Origin: Gemmatimonadaceae bacterium
GTDB taxonomy: Bacteria; Gemmatimonadota; Gemmatimonadetes; Gemmatimonadales; Gemmatimonadaceae
DNA length: 64,000 nt
Direction: 5' to 3'
Assembly: GCA_036496605.1 (NCBI GenBank)
Contig: DASXKV010000011.1
Coordinates: 30,322-94,321, forward strand
The notes beneath the pieces were generated by a model, which saw only the letters and a list, made by a program, of their open reading frames with translations, had not been told where the DNA came from and did not search any database. How positions within the stretch are numbered: the stretch's first letter is position 1; every line of letters starts with the position of its first letter. Both the position numbers and the translations under genes were made by a program. Positions 53,916 through 64,000 of this stretch are shown here, piece after piece.

Positions 53916-55451
53916 TCAGCGTTGTGCGCTCGCGCGTTGGCGCTCGACGCGGCGCAGTACGTCCCCCTCGAGGTCGAGCCGGCTCGGCACTCCGTCACGA
54001 CCGATGGTGAACGTTGCGAATGACGACCCCTCCCAGGTGTTGTCCCAATGCAGCCGGAACGTGTCGTACTCCCAGTGCTCGAGCGTGCCGGCGTGCGTCG
54101 AGCTCGAGCGAAGCCGCAGCTTGCCGTTCTCGAATGAGACCACGACATCGCCAACGAGCGAATCGGAGTACGTGCCGGAGTATTGATCGAGTGAGAGCGA
54201 GGCACGTGTATTCGGAATGCGGCGTGCTTCGGCGCGACGACGTGCCGAGTCACCGGCGGCACGTATACCGCCGTAGAGCTTCAGCAGATCGCCGCTCCAA
54301 TCGCGCGGTGGATTGCCGAGACACGTATCGAAGACGCGATACATGAGCGCGTGCCGCACCTCGGCGTGGTCCATGTTCGCAAGCACGTAGACGCCCAACT
54401 TCTCATCGGGAATCAGGCCGATGATCGCGACCATGCCGTCGATGCTACCGGTATGGAAATCGACCATTCTGCCGGAGTAATCCTCCTGGAACCAGCCAAA
54501 GGCGTAAGTCGTCCAGTGGGGTTTCGTTAGGCGCGCGGTGGGATAGAACTCTTCGGGAGTGACCATGGTCTCCGGCTTGAGCCACTCGGCGTACGTCTCG
54601 GGCTTGAGCAGTCGCGTCCCGTCGACCCGGCCGCTGTCGAGGGCGAAGCGCATCCAACGCGCCATGTCAGCGACGCTCGCCCACACTGCGCCCGCGGACG
54701 CGACCGCGTCGACGCTGGCGTTGCCGACGACGCGGATGGTGTCGCCAAAAAGATAGTGTGGCGACGCGACATTGCTGCGGCCGCGCAGCGAATCGCCGAG
54801 TGGAACCGCGTTAGGCATTCCGATCGGCGCGAAGATGCGCGTGCGGACGAACCGCTCCCAGGGCATACCGCTCTCGGCCGCGACGATCTGGCCTGCGACG
54901 GCATACATGATGTTCTGGTAGATGAAGCTCGAGCGCAGCGAATACGCCGGCTCGGCGAAACGCACGCGGCGGATGACCTCATCCGCGGAATTGTCCGAAC
55001 GATACCACAGTACGTCGGCGTTCCCGAGACCCGCGCGGTGCGTGAGGAGATCACGCACCGTGAGCTCGCGCGTGACGTAGGGATCGGCGAGCTGGAAACC
55101 CGGCAGGATCTTCGTGACCTTGTCATCCCACTTGAGCTTCCCTTCGTCGACGAGCATACCGATCGAGGCGGACGTCATGGCCTTCGTGGTCGAGCCGATG
55201 GCGAAGAGCGTCTGCGTGTCGACGGGTGCTGGCTTGCCGAACTCGCGGACACCGTAGCCTTTGGCGAACACGATGCGGCCGTCTTTCACGACGGCGATTG
55301 CGAGCCCTGGGACTTTCCAGTCGGCGACTGCTTTCGCCGTATATGCATCGAGGTCGCGAAGCGGATCCGCTGCGGGGCTGCTCTGCGCGACCGCGCCGGT
55401 ATATGGCAACGCAAGCAAAATCCCAATTCGAACCAAATGACGGCTGAGCAT
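53916..55451 (-). CDS. Secreted serine hydrolase, beta-lactamase class C family
   Basis: 511 residues from the ATG that opens the signal peptide (MLSRHLVRIGILLALPYTG, cleavage near AVAQ); the frame runs farther upstream without signal character. Class C / D-alanyl carboxypeptidase fold with SxxK STTK (Ser87, Lys90), YQN (Tyr178) and a late HTGS motif. A C-terminal beta domain of about 100 residues (YSGTYSDSLVGDVVVSFENG) is typical of esterase-like members. May hydrolyse D-amino-acid peptides or esters; no evidence that it is a true resistance enzyme. Confidence 0.82.
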   Translation of the reverse strand: MLSRHLVRIGILLALPYTGAVAQSSPAADPLRDLDAYTAKAVADWKVPGLAIAVVKDGRIVFAKGYGVREFGKPAPVDTQTLFAIGSTTKAMTSASIGMLVDEGKLKWDDKVTKILPGFQLADPYVTRELTVRDLLTHRAGLGNADVLWYRSDNSADEVIRRVRFAEPAYSLRSSFIYQNIMYAVAGQIVAAESGMPWERFVRTRIFAPIGMPNAVPLGDSLRGRSNVASPHYLFGDTIRVVGNASVDAVASAGAVWASVADMARWMRFALDSGRVDGTRLLKPETYAEWLKPETMVTPEEFYPTARLTKPHWTTYAFGWFQEDYSGRMVDFHTGSIDGMVAIIGLIPDEKLGVYVLANMDHAEVRHALMYRVFDTCLGNPPRDWSGDLLKLYGGIRAAGDSARRRAEARRIPNTRASLSLDQYSGTYSDSLVGDVVVSFENGKLRLRSSSTHAGTLEHWEYDTFRLHWDNTWEGSSFATFTIGRDGVPSRLDLEGDVLRRVERQRASAQR

Positions 55452-55609
55452 GTCAGTCTCGTGAGGAGTGGCGCGGGATGTTAGCGTCGGAACGTCCGTG
55501 GCGCGAGCGGACAGAATCCTTACGCGGAGACGCGGCCGGTCCGTCACCACATGCTGGATGACACGCGCGTTATCACGTAGACTCGGGGACGAGAACACAG
55601 GGAGGCCGA

Positions 55610-57772
55610 ATGCCGCAATCTCATCGAGCGCGGTCGATTGTCGCTGCCGCTCTCGCCGCGCTGGCCGCGTCAGGTGCCAGCGCACAGGTCCAGCAGAGCC
55701 AGCGCATCGCGTATCCTGAGACCAGGAAGGTCGATACGGTCAACGATTTCTTTGGAACCAAGGTCGTCGATCCGTATCGATGGATGGAAGACCTGAACGC
55801 GCCCGATGTCGCCAATTGGGTGAAGCAGGAGAACGCGGTCACTGAGCAATACTTCTCGCAGCTCGGGATGCGCGCGCATTTCAAGAATCGAATTACCGAG
55901 TTGTGGAACTATCCCAAGGTTTCGCTGCCCTTCCGCGTCGGCGGGCGGCTGTACTACGCCCGCAACACGGGCCTCCAGCGGCAGAGTGTCTTCTATAGCC
56001 GTACATCGTTAGGCGGAACGCCAACGCTGGTCATGGATCCGAACACGCTTTCCGCCGATGGCTCCATCGCGCTCGCCGGCTTTGCTCCGTCGCCCGACGG
56101 GAAGTACCTCGCGTACGGCATCTCCGAAGGTGGCGCGGATTGGCGGACGCTGCTGGTGCGAGAGCTCGAGACGGGCAAGCAGCTCGCGGATACCGTGCGC
56201 TGGCTCAAGGGCGGTGGGATGAGCTGGACGAAAGACGGAAACGGCTTCTACTACTCGCGCTTTCCGCAGCCCGACGCGGGAAAACAGCTGCAGAACGCGA
56301 TCCGCGATGAGAAGATGTACTACCACCGTATCGGCACGACGCAGTCACAGGACGAGTTGATCTACGAGCGACCCGACCATCCGGACTGGTTTGTCGGCGG
56401 CGGCGTGAGCGAGGATGGTCGCTACCTGTTCGTATTTGTGAATCGCGGAACGGAGCCGCAGAATCGACTCTACGTCGCCGATCTCGGCGATCCGAAGCAG
56501 CCCAGGGTCGACGCCCCGATTCGGCCGCTCTTCGACAAGGGCGACGCGCAGTACTCGCCGATCGGCAACGTCGGCTCGACAATCTACTTGCAGACCGATC
56601 GCGACGCGGAGCGGAGTAAGGTCGTCGCGTTCGACATCGCCGCACCAGAATCGTGGCGCACGGTGGTGCCGGAGCAGATGAACGCGATCGAGCAGATCGC
56701 GATGTACAAGGGCGGCATCGCCCTCAATTTCCTGGAGGACGTCAAGGCGCACGTTCAGCTCTATGATCTCGACGGCAAACCGATCGGCGATCTGACGCTC
56801 CCAGCCATCGGCTCGTTGCAAGGTCTCTCAACTCGAGAGGACACCCCGGAGATCTTCTACGGCTTCACCTCGCCGCTCTATCCCTCCACGGTGTTCCGCT
56901 ACGATCCGGCGACGAAGAAAAGCACGCCCTTCGAGGCGCCGAAGCTCAGCTTCGACGCGAGTCAGTATGAGACTCGCGCGCTCTTCTCGACGTCGAAGGA
57001 CGGGACGCGCGTGCCGCTGTTCGTGACCATGAAAAAGGGACTCGCGCTCGACGGCAATAATCCGGCGATGCTCTACGGTTACGGTGGCTTCGATATCGCG
57101 ACGACGCCGAGCTTCCGACCAGATGTTCTCGCGTGGCTCGAGCAAGGCGGTATCTGGGCCACCGCCAGCATGCGTGGCGGAAGCGAATACGGCGAGGCCT
57201 GGCACAAGGCAGGGATGTTCGAGCGGAAGCAGAATGTTTTCGACGACTTCATCGCCGCCGCCGAATATCTCGTGAAGGAGGGCTACTCCTCGCCGGCAAA
57301 GCTCGGGATCATGGGTGGATCCAATGGCGGGCTCCTCGTCGGCGCCGTCGAGGAGCAACGGCCGGAGCTGTTCGCCGTCGCGCTGCCTGCGGTCGGTGTG
57401 ATGGACATGCTGCGCTATCACAAGTTCACCGGCGGTGGTGCGTGGGCAACGGAGTACGGCTCGGCCGACGACTCGACACAATTTCAGTACTTGGTAAAGT
57501 ATTCGCCCGTGCATAACGTGAAGGCCGGTACCTGTTACCCGGCGACATTGATTACAACCGCGGATCACGACGATCGCGTCGTGCCGAGCCACTCGTTCAA
57601 GTTCGCGGCGGCGATGCAGGCGGCCCAGGGATGCGCGAAGCCGGTCGTGATTCGCGTCGAGACGCAGGGTTCACACGGCTATCGGCCAACCGACAAACGA
57701 ATCGCAGAGCTAGCCGACGAATGGGCCTTCACGGCGGCAAACATGGGGATGACAACGAAGGTCACGCCGTAG
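55610..57772 (+). CDS. Prolyl oligopeptidase family serine peptidase (S9A)
   Basis: 720 residues. Signal peptide ending ASGASAQ. Seven-blade propeller (about 90-450), then an alpha/beta hydrolase domain with GGSNGG (Ser571), DHDDRV (Asp near 655) and SHGY (His near 688). Strong match to the POP/PREP layout (PYRWMEDLNAPDVANWVKQEN at the start). Secreted to the periplasm, where it cleaves short peptides after proline. Followed directly by a heptad G-tract repeat. Confidence 0.92.
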   Translation: MPQSHRARSIVAAALAALAASGASAQVQQSQRIAYPETRKVDTVNDFFGTKVVDPYRWMEDLNAPDVANWVKQENAVTEQYFSQLGMRAHFKNRITELWNYPKVSLPFRVGGRLYYARNTGLQRQSVFYSRTSLGGTPTLVMDPNTLSADGSIALAGFAPSPDGKYLAYGISEGGADWRTLLVRELETGKQLADTVRWLKGGGMSWTKDGNGFYYSRFPQPDAGKQLQNAIRDEKMYYHRIGTTQSQDELIYERPDHPDWFVGGGVSEDGRYLFVFVNRGTEPQNRLYVADLGDPKQPRVDAPIRPLFDKGDAQYSPIGNVGSTIYLQTDRDAERSKVVAFDIAAPESWRTVVPEQMNAIEQIAMYKGGIALNFLEDVKAHVQLYDLDGKPIGDLTLPAIGSLQGLSTREDTPEIFYGFTSPLYPSTVFRYDPATKKSTPFEAPKLSFDASQYETRALFSTSKDGTRVPLFVTMKKGLALDGNNPAMLYGYGGFDIATTPSFRPDVLAWLEQGGIWATASMRGGSEYGEAWHKAGMFERKQNVFDDFIAAAEYLVKEGYSSPAKLGIMGGSNGGLLVGAVEEQRPELFAVALPAVGVMDMLRYHKFTGGGAWATEYGSADDSTQFQYLVKYSPVHNVKAGTCYPATLITTADHDDRVVPSHSFKFAAAMQAAQGCAKPVVIRVETQGSHGYRPTDKRIAELADEWAFTAANMGMTTKVTP

Positions 57773-57773
57773 T

Positions 57774-57903
57774 GGGCCAAAGGGCAGAGGGCAGAGGGCA
57801 GAGGGTAGAGGGTAGAGAGTAGAGCGTAGCGGGCAGAGGGTATCGACGACCACTCTCTGCGATCCACCCTCTACCCTCTACCCTCTACCCTCTACCCTCT
57901 ACC
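57774..57903. repeat. Mirrored heptad repeat (GGGCAGA)n / (CCCTCTA)n
   Basis: The left arm has GGG every 7 nt (57782, 57789, 57796, 57803, 57810), units GGGCAGA then GGGTAGA. The right arm has five consecutive CCCTCTA units (57867-57901). The arms are mutually complementary, so the transcript can form a long imperfect hairpin, and each G-rich strand also fits a quadruplex. Begins one base after the prolyl oligopeptidase stop. Confidence 0.75.
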
Positions 57904-57941
57904 TGTTGCTCCGCGGTCAGTCTGCCAGTCCTCAGGGGGCC

Positions 57942-59147
57942 ATGACCGTCGGCCAACTCGTCGCCACGATTACGATTGCGGCTGCCATCGGCGGCGGCAG
58001 CACATCGTGCTCTCGTATGGGTACCAGCACAAACGCTGGGACTGATACCGTCTACATCGGCGTCGCCGCAACGCGCACGAGCCCAGCGTATTTTCGCGGC
58101 GTGCAGCTCGCGCTCGACAAGCTCAACGCCGAGCGTCCGCACAGCTCACCGCCGTTCGGAATGCGCATGCCGCCCGTGCTGCAAGCCACTCAGGTCGCGG
58201 TCGCGGCACGTTTCCGCGACGACCCGTCGGTGATCGGCGTTGTCGGCCACACCGGGAGCGCGCAAACAATGGAAGCGGCGCCGATCTATGCCGACGCCGC
58301 CGACGGCGGACGCCGAGCGGTCGTCGCGGTCACGCCGACAGCGACGAATCCGCAGGTGACACGCGTCAATCGGTGGATCTTCCGGGTGTGCCCCACCGAC
58401 GAGGACGCCGCGCGCGCGCTGGCGCGCTTCGCCGTCGACTCGCTCCACGTGCAGCGCGTCGCGGTCGTGTATCGCAACGATTTATTCGGACGCGGCTTCA
58501 CACGGACGATCGCGCCCGAGTTGACGCGCGGCAACGTCACGATCACGGAACGAGATCCGTACCTCGCGGAGATAACCGAGTACCAGGCCTATGCGGCCCG
58601 CATCGCGCGGAGCGGCAGCGAGGCCGTGATCTTCGCCGGCGGCGGTGTCGACGCCGCCGATCTCGTTCGTGCGCTGCATAACGAGTCAGCGCATCCCGCG
58701 ATCCTTGGCTCGGACGACGTCGCGAGCATCCTCGATGGCGTGAAGACGATCGTACCGAAGGTCATTCCTGTAACGCGCGGGCGGACGCAGCGGCGCCGGC
58801 CGCCACTGACAGAAAGCGACGACCGATCGCTATTTCGCGGCGTTCGCTTCGCGGCCTTCTACGATCCCAACCGCCCGACCGACGGCGACGCGAAACAGTT
58901 CGCCGCGGAGTACGCGCGCCGGTTCGGTGTGCCGCCGACGCCGCAGGCAGCCCTGGCCTATGACGCGGCGATGCTCATCGGTCGCGCGGAGCTCGCCGTC
59001 GGCGCCGATCGAAATCGCATTCGTGACTGGATCGCATCCGTCGGCACCGCCTTGCCGCCGCTCCGCGGCGTCACCGGCGACATTCGCTTCGACGATCACG
59101 GGGACGCAGTCGCAAAACCAGTTGTGATCGGCGCCATCGAGCCATGA
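57942..59147 (+). CDS. Branched-chain-amino-acid-type solute-binding protein
   Basis: 401 residues. ATG closely preceded by AGGGGG; an in-frame start at 57906 is possible but lies in the repeat's right flank. Signal-like N terminus with a possible but atypical lipobox (STSC). Peripla_BP_6 (LivK-like) fold: [63 protein letters not shown]. No ABC permease or ATPase genes are nearby; instead its stop overlaps the start of a chemoreceptor (ATGA). Proposed role: ligand-sensing subunit for that receptor. Confidence 0.8.
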   Translation: MTVGQLVATITIAAAIGGGSTSCSRMGTSTNAGTDTVYIGVAATRTSPAYFRGVQLALDKLNAERPHSSPPFGMRMPPVLQATQVAVAARFRDDPSVIGVVGHTGSAQTMEAAPIYADAADGGRRAVVAVTPTATNPQVTRVNRWIFRVCPTDEDAARALARFAVDSLHVQRVAVVYRNDLFGRGFTRTIAPELTRGNVTITERDPYLAEITEYQAYAARIARSGSEAVIFAGGGVDAADLVRALHNESAHPAILGSDDVASILDGVKTIVPKVIPVTRGRTQRRRPPLTESDDRSLFRGVRFAAFYDPNRPTDGDAKQFAAEYARRFGVPPTPQAALAYDAAMLIGRAELAVGADRNRIRDWIASVGTALPPLRGVTGDIRFDDHGDAVAKPVVIGAIEP

Positions 59148-60916
59148 ACCACCGCGCGATGCGCCCGATCTGGGAACAGCGGCAGTCCACGATGGTCCGG
59201 CTCGGATCGGCCATGGGAAAGTGGCGACTGCGCACGATTCGCGGCCGTCTCCTCGTCGGCTTCTCGGCGACATTTGGCGCTTTGTTGGCATCCGGCCTGT
59301 TGAGTATTTACGCAATTCAGCGCCTCTATCGTGACATGGGTTCGACGGTGACGTCGACGAACCGTGTCTCCTCGACTCTGTTCGAGGGATACGACGCGAC
59401 GCTCCGCTATGTCGCGACCGCGCAGGCGATGATCCTCGACGGAAATGCCACTCGCGTCGCCGAGGCCGACAGCCTGAGCGTCCTCGCCGATTCATTGCGG
59501 CGTACGCTGCTGCGCTCGGACGCGCTCGATCTCGAGGATCGGCGTGCCCTCGAGCAGTTGGGCGCGATGCAAGGGCGACTCGAGGTGCGATTCAATGTCG
59601 CCAGAGCCTATGACGAGGTCGGAAGGTCGGATGACGCGGCGCGGCAGTCGATGCTCGCGACGGCGATGCTCGACTCCCTCTTCACGCAGGCGCGCCATCT
59701 CACCCGCGTTCAGGACGAGCGCGCCGCCGAATCACTGCGGAGCGTGCATCGGGCGATGATCGCGCGCCGAACGCTCCTCATCGCGGTACTCGCGCTCGGA
59801 TTTCTCGCGGCGTGGCTCTTCGGCCTCTGGACGTGGCGAGCGATCGCGCTCCCGCTCGATCGCCTAACGACCGCCGCCAGTTCCCTCGGCGAGGGCGATC
59901 TTCGCGTCACCGTTCCATTGTCGGGGCTCGACGACGAGTATCTGGTTCTCGCGACGACGTTCACGCGCATGGCAGATCGCCTGCGCCGGGTCGTCGACAA
60001 CATTCAGCGTGAAGCAGCGGACATCACCCGTGCGGCAGAATCGCTCAATACCGCCGCCGAGCAGGCAGCCTCGTCGACCGGACAGATCAGCAGCGCGATG
60101 GCGGGTGTCGCCCGCGACGCGGAGACCCAGCGCCGGCACATCGTCACGTCGGAAAACGTGCTCGGCGACGTCGGCAATTCGGCGCATGCACTGAACGACG
60201 TCGCAACGCGCTCACGCGAGCTCGGCGAATCCATTCACTCGACGTCGCTGCGCACGCGCGCGGGGATTCTCCAAGCGCTCGAGGTGCTCGATCGCGCGAA
60301 GCTCGTCATCGACGGCTCGAAGGGTGAGGTGAACGGCTTGGAGCTCGCCTTCGCCGAAGTCGTGCGCTTCACGAGTGCGATTCAGGGCGTCGCCGATCAG
60401 ACGAATCTGCTCGCGCTCAACGCCGCGATCGAGGCGGCGCGTGCGGGCGACCATGGGCGCGGCTTCGCCGTCGTCGCCGAGGAGGTCCGCAAGCTCGCCG
60501 AGGAGAGTGGCCGCGCCGCCGACGAGGTGAATGCGATTGTGAACGCGATGCGCGAGCGGATTGGCGCGACCGCAAAGGCATTCTCCCAAGGCATCCACGA
60601 GCTCGGAGACGTCGGATCGGTGTCGCGCGCCGCCGTCGCTGCCCTCGATACGGTGGACGACGCCGTTGCCGGCGTGAATCAAGTTGCGTCGTCGGTGAGC
60701 GCGGCAGCGATGTCGCATACGACGGCGGTGTCGAAGCTCATCGCGAGCCTAACGGCAGCCGGCGAACAGGCGGATACGCAGGCGTCGACGAGTCAGGAAG
60801 CCGCGGCCGCGGCCGAGGAGACCGCTGCGAGCGCCGAACAGGTGGCGGCGACGGCGCAGCAACTGGCGACCAACGCGTCGCGGTTGGAGACGCTGGTGGT
60901 GGGATTCAAGACGTAA
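59144..60916 (+). CDS. Methyl-accepting chemotaxis protein
   Basis: 590 residues. TM1 (about 37-58), a helical periplasmic sensor domain (60-205), TM2 (about 210-230), HAMP (230-285), then the coiled-coil signalling domain with the conserved hairpin tip ([20 protein letters not shown] and [18 protein letters not shown]). It signals through CheW/CheA; no che genes are in the window. Start overlaps the binding-protein stop (ATGA), so the two are made together. Confidence 0.9.
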   Translation: MNHRAMRPIWEQRQSTMVRLGSAMGKWRLRTIRGRLLVGFSATFGALLASGLLSIYAIQRLYRDMGSTVTSTNRVSSTLFEGYDATLRYVATAQAMILDGNATRVAEADSLSVLADSLRRTLLRSDALDLEDRRALEQLGAMQGRLEVRFNVARAYDEVGRSDDAARQSMLATAMLDSLFTQARHLTRVQDERAAESLRSVHRAMIARRTLLIAVLALGFLAAWLFGLWTWRAIALPLDRLTTAASSLGEGDLRVTVPLSGLDDEYLVLATTFTRMADRLRRVVDNIQREAADITRAAESLNTAAEQAASSTGQISSAMAGVARDAETQRRHIVTSENVLGDVGNSAHALNDVATRSRELGESIHSTSLRTRAGILQALEVLDRAKLVIDGSKGEVNGLELAFAEVVRFTSAIQGVADQTNLLALNAAIEAARAGDHGRGFAVVAEEVRKLAEESGRAADEVNAIVNAMRERIGATAKAFSQGIHELGDVGSVSRAAVAALDTVDDAVAGVNQVASSVSAAAMSHTTAVSKLIASLTAAGEQADTQASTSQEAAAAAEETAASAEQVAATAQQLATNASRLETLVVGFKT

Positions 60917-60917
60917 T

Positions 60918-61034
60918 TGGTTGTTGGTTTGTCGGCGGTTGGTGATTGGTCAGTGATACTGGTCGGCGCTGCGCGCCGACCAATCCGAATCCACCACCAA
61001 CCACCAACCACTAATCACCACCAGCCACCAACCA
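60918..61034. repeat. GG-rich hairpin between convergent genes
   Basis: Central perfect stem GGTCGGCGC/GCGCCGACC (60961-60969 with 60973-60981, 3-nt loop). The left arm is made of GGTTGGT-like units, the right arm of ACCAACC-like units. Both the chemoreceptor and ahcY transcripts would enter a GG-rich strand right after their stops. Likely bidirectional terminator. Confidence 0.6.
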
Positions 61035-62869
<1,835 letters not shown>

Positions 62870-62904
62870 GATCCGAGACCAACCTTAGCACGACTATGTC
62901 AAGG

Positions 62905-63705
62905 TTATCGAGGCCCTGATCGTGGTCTTGCGACGACCGCGTAGACGTTCTCCGAGTAGAAGAACGCGCCCTGCTCAGCGAGCTGCTCGAGGTCGGCGCG
63001 CCAGCGCTCGATCTCCCTGACGGGTAGCGCGTCCGCGAGCGTGCGCACCATGTGGCGCACCTGCTCGTACGGGTAGCTCCCGGGCTTGTAGCTCAGGCCG
63101 GTGAGCACGAACGGGTGCACGCCCACCAGCTCGAAGTCCGCGCTCACGAGGCCGGGCAACCGCCTGCCGATCAGCCCGTCGGCCGCCGCCATCCAGGGCT
63201 GCTGGCGATCGGCGTAGCGGTGCACGATCTCGCGCGTGAGGCTCGGCACCGTGCTGTTGAACACCACCGTGTCGAAGTCGGTGTGCGAGAGCACGAGCCG
63301 GCCGCCGGGTCGCATGATCCTGTGGACCTCGCGCAGCACCAGCTCGGGCTTGGGCAGGCACTCGAGCACGTTGTGGCAGACGACCTTGTGGAACACGCCG
63401 TCCTCGAACCCGAGCCGGTCGTTGGCATCGGCCTGTACGAGCTGCACGCGATCCGACACCTTCGCGTCCCGCAACGCGCTGCGGGCGGCCACGAGCGTCT
63501 CGGTGCTGATGTCGAGCCCGATCAGGCGCAGGTCGCCCGGGCAGTCGAGCGCCATCTGCTTCAGCGTGCCGCCGGCGCCGCAGCCCAGGTCGAGCACCCG
63601 ATCGCCGGGCTGCGGATCCACGAGCCCGGACAGGAAGGGATGCAGCGGCGGAGCGTCCTCGAGCTCCAGGATCGGCGCGCCCTTGACCCCGCCGGCAGTG
63701 GTCAC
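62905..63705 (-). CDS. Class I SAM-dependent methyltransferase
   Basis: About 266 residues from a GTG (VTTAGGVKGAP); the frame extends to an ATG at 63759 that would overlap the SIS gene by 35 bp. Motif I VLDLGCGAGGT, then IGLDIST, QADANDRL and HNVLECLPKPELVLREVHRIMRPGGRL. Acceptor unknown. Next to ahcY, which removes the SAH product of methylation, though that link is only positional. Confidence 0.8.
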   Translation of the reverse strand: MTTAGGVKGAPILELEDAPPLHPFLSGLVDPQPGDRVLDLGCGAGGTLKQMALDCPGDLRLIGLDISTETLVAARSALRDAKVSDRVQLVQADANDRLGFEDGVFHKVVCHNVLECLPKPELVLREVHRIMRPGGRLVLSHTDFDTVVFNSTVPSLTREIVHRYADRQQPWMAAADGLIGRRLPGLVSADFELVGVHPFVLTGLSYKPGSYPYEQVRHMVRTLADALPVREIERWRADLEQLAEQGAFFYSENVYAVVARPRSGPR

Positions 63706-63724
63706 CGGCGGGAAGATTACGAAA

Positions 63725-64000
63725 TCAGCCGAGCGAGGCCTTGAAGCGATCGAGCACATCGATCGGCGTGGGATCGGTGCCGTCGAGCGCAGCGAGGTAG
63801 ACGGACACCAGGTCGCCCAGGAAGACGAGCGACATCACGCGTTCGAGCGCGGACTCTCCGCGCGCCTCCACCCGCTCGACCACGTTGGCGCCGGGGCTCG
63901 CAGCGCGCGCCGTCAACTCGATGCGCCGGCGCAGGCGCGGGTGTCCGGCGGGGTCGTCGAGGAACACCGCGGACAGCGGCGGCCCGGGGCTCTCCCAGGC
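63725..64000 (-). CDS. SIS-domain phosphoglucose/phosphomannose isomerase, C-terminal part
   Basis: Cut by the window edge; about 91 residues are visible. FLDDPAGHPRLRRRIELT and SLVFLGDLVSVYLAALDGTDPTPIDVLDRFKASL are characteristic of the C terminus of bifunctional PGI/PMI-type SIS proteins, which interconvert fructose-6-P with glucose-6-P or mannose-6-P. In actinobacteria such a gene (with manA/manB) commonly lies near ahcY, matching the arrangement here. Confidence 0.7.
   Translation of the reverse strand, partial: AWESPGPPLSAVFLDDPAGHPRLRRRIELTARAASPGANVVERVEARGESALERVMSLVFLGDLVSVYLAALDGTDPTPIDVLDRFKASLG

Noticed and set aside
53916..55451. Antibiotic-resistance beta-lactamase
   Set aside because: Class C fold but with an added lipocalin-like C-terminal domain and no regulator; more like the broad serine-hydrolase/esterase group.
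57774..57903. Possible CRISPR array
   Set aside because: Units are 7 bp, directly adjoining, with no spacers and no cas genes.

Overview
The window looks like the chromosome of a GC-rich, Gram-negative (diderm) environmental bacterium, most likely Gemmatimonadota. This rests on gene content, not on a search: many signal-peptide outer-membrane beta-barrels, carboxypeptidase-regulatory/TonB-plug proteins, a beta-propeller amidohydrolase, HEAT-repeat secreted proteins behind an ECF sigma factor, a Ser/Thr kinase with an FHA partner, and many two-component genes. No rRNA, tRNA, CRISPR array, integrase or insertion sequence was seen. The longest stretch without a gene is about 215 bp.

Layout. 0.1-8.7 kb: secreted and envelope proteins (a beta-barrel/NlpC-P60 protein lacking its catalytic Cys, a PDZ protein, a beta-barrel, a TolB-like/amidohydrolase protein, an M30-like lipoprotein peptidase). 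8.7-14.1 kb: a membrane glycosyltransferase, penicillin-binding protein 2, a DUF2059 protein and small unknowns. 14.3-21.5 kb: a six-gene exopolysaccharide operon of poly-N-acetylglucosamine (pga/ica) type, including an easily missed 59-residue membrane protein. 21.5-25.0 kb: Ser/Thr kinase and HPP membrane protein, divergent from an FHA protein. 25.1-27.9 kb: a compact cluster of a prepilin-like Ig protein, an LspA-like membrane protein, a pilin-like protein, a two-helix membrane protein and a small paralogue of the 13.8-kb unknown. 27.9-35.2 kb: a frameshifted glycosyltransferase, an HtrA-like protease overlapping a sigma factor, thioredoxin and ArsR regulator, a hybrid kinase, and a sarcosine-oxidase-like flavoenzyme. 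35.3-44.9 kb: LytS/LytTR pair, SPFH and Yip1 proteins, and an ECF sigma/anti-sigma/HEAT operon. 44.9-60.9 kb: mixed metabolic, transport and envelope genes, ending with a solute-binding protein coupled to a chemotaxis receptor.

The last 2.3 kb (about 61.75 kb to the end) differs. Codon choice becomes almost purely G/C-ending partway through ahcY, and the following genes (MerR regulator, methyltransferase, phosphoglucose/phosphomannose isomerase-type SIS protein) form an actinobacterial-type neighbourhood. The junction lies inside the conserved ahcY gene, which suggests a chimaeric assembly join or a recombination crossover.

Two patterns run across the window. An 8-mer, GCCTAACG/CGTTAGGC, occurs about 32 times (about 40 for the 7-mer core) in both orientations, mostly inside genes, where it often forces rare TTA or CTA leucine codons; it resembles an uptake- or architecture-type signal. 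In addition, several genes carry G-tract elements on the sense strand just after the stop codon, often with exact 7-nt periodicity and able to fold as quadruplexes or long hairpins.
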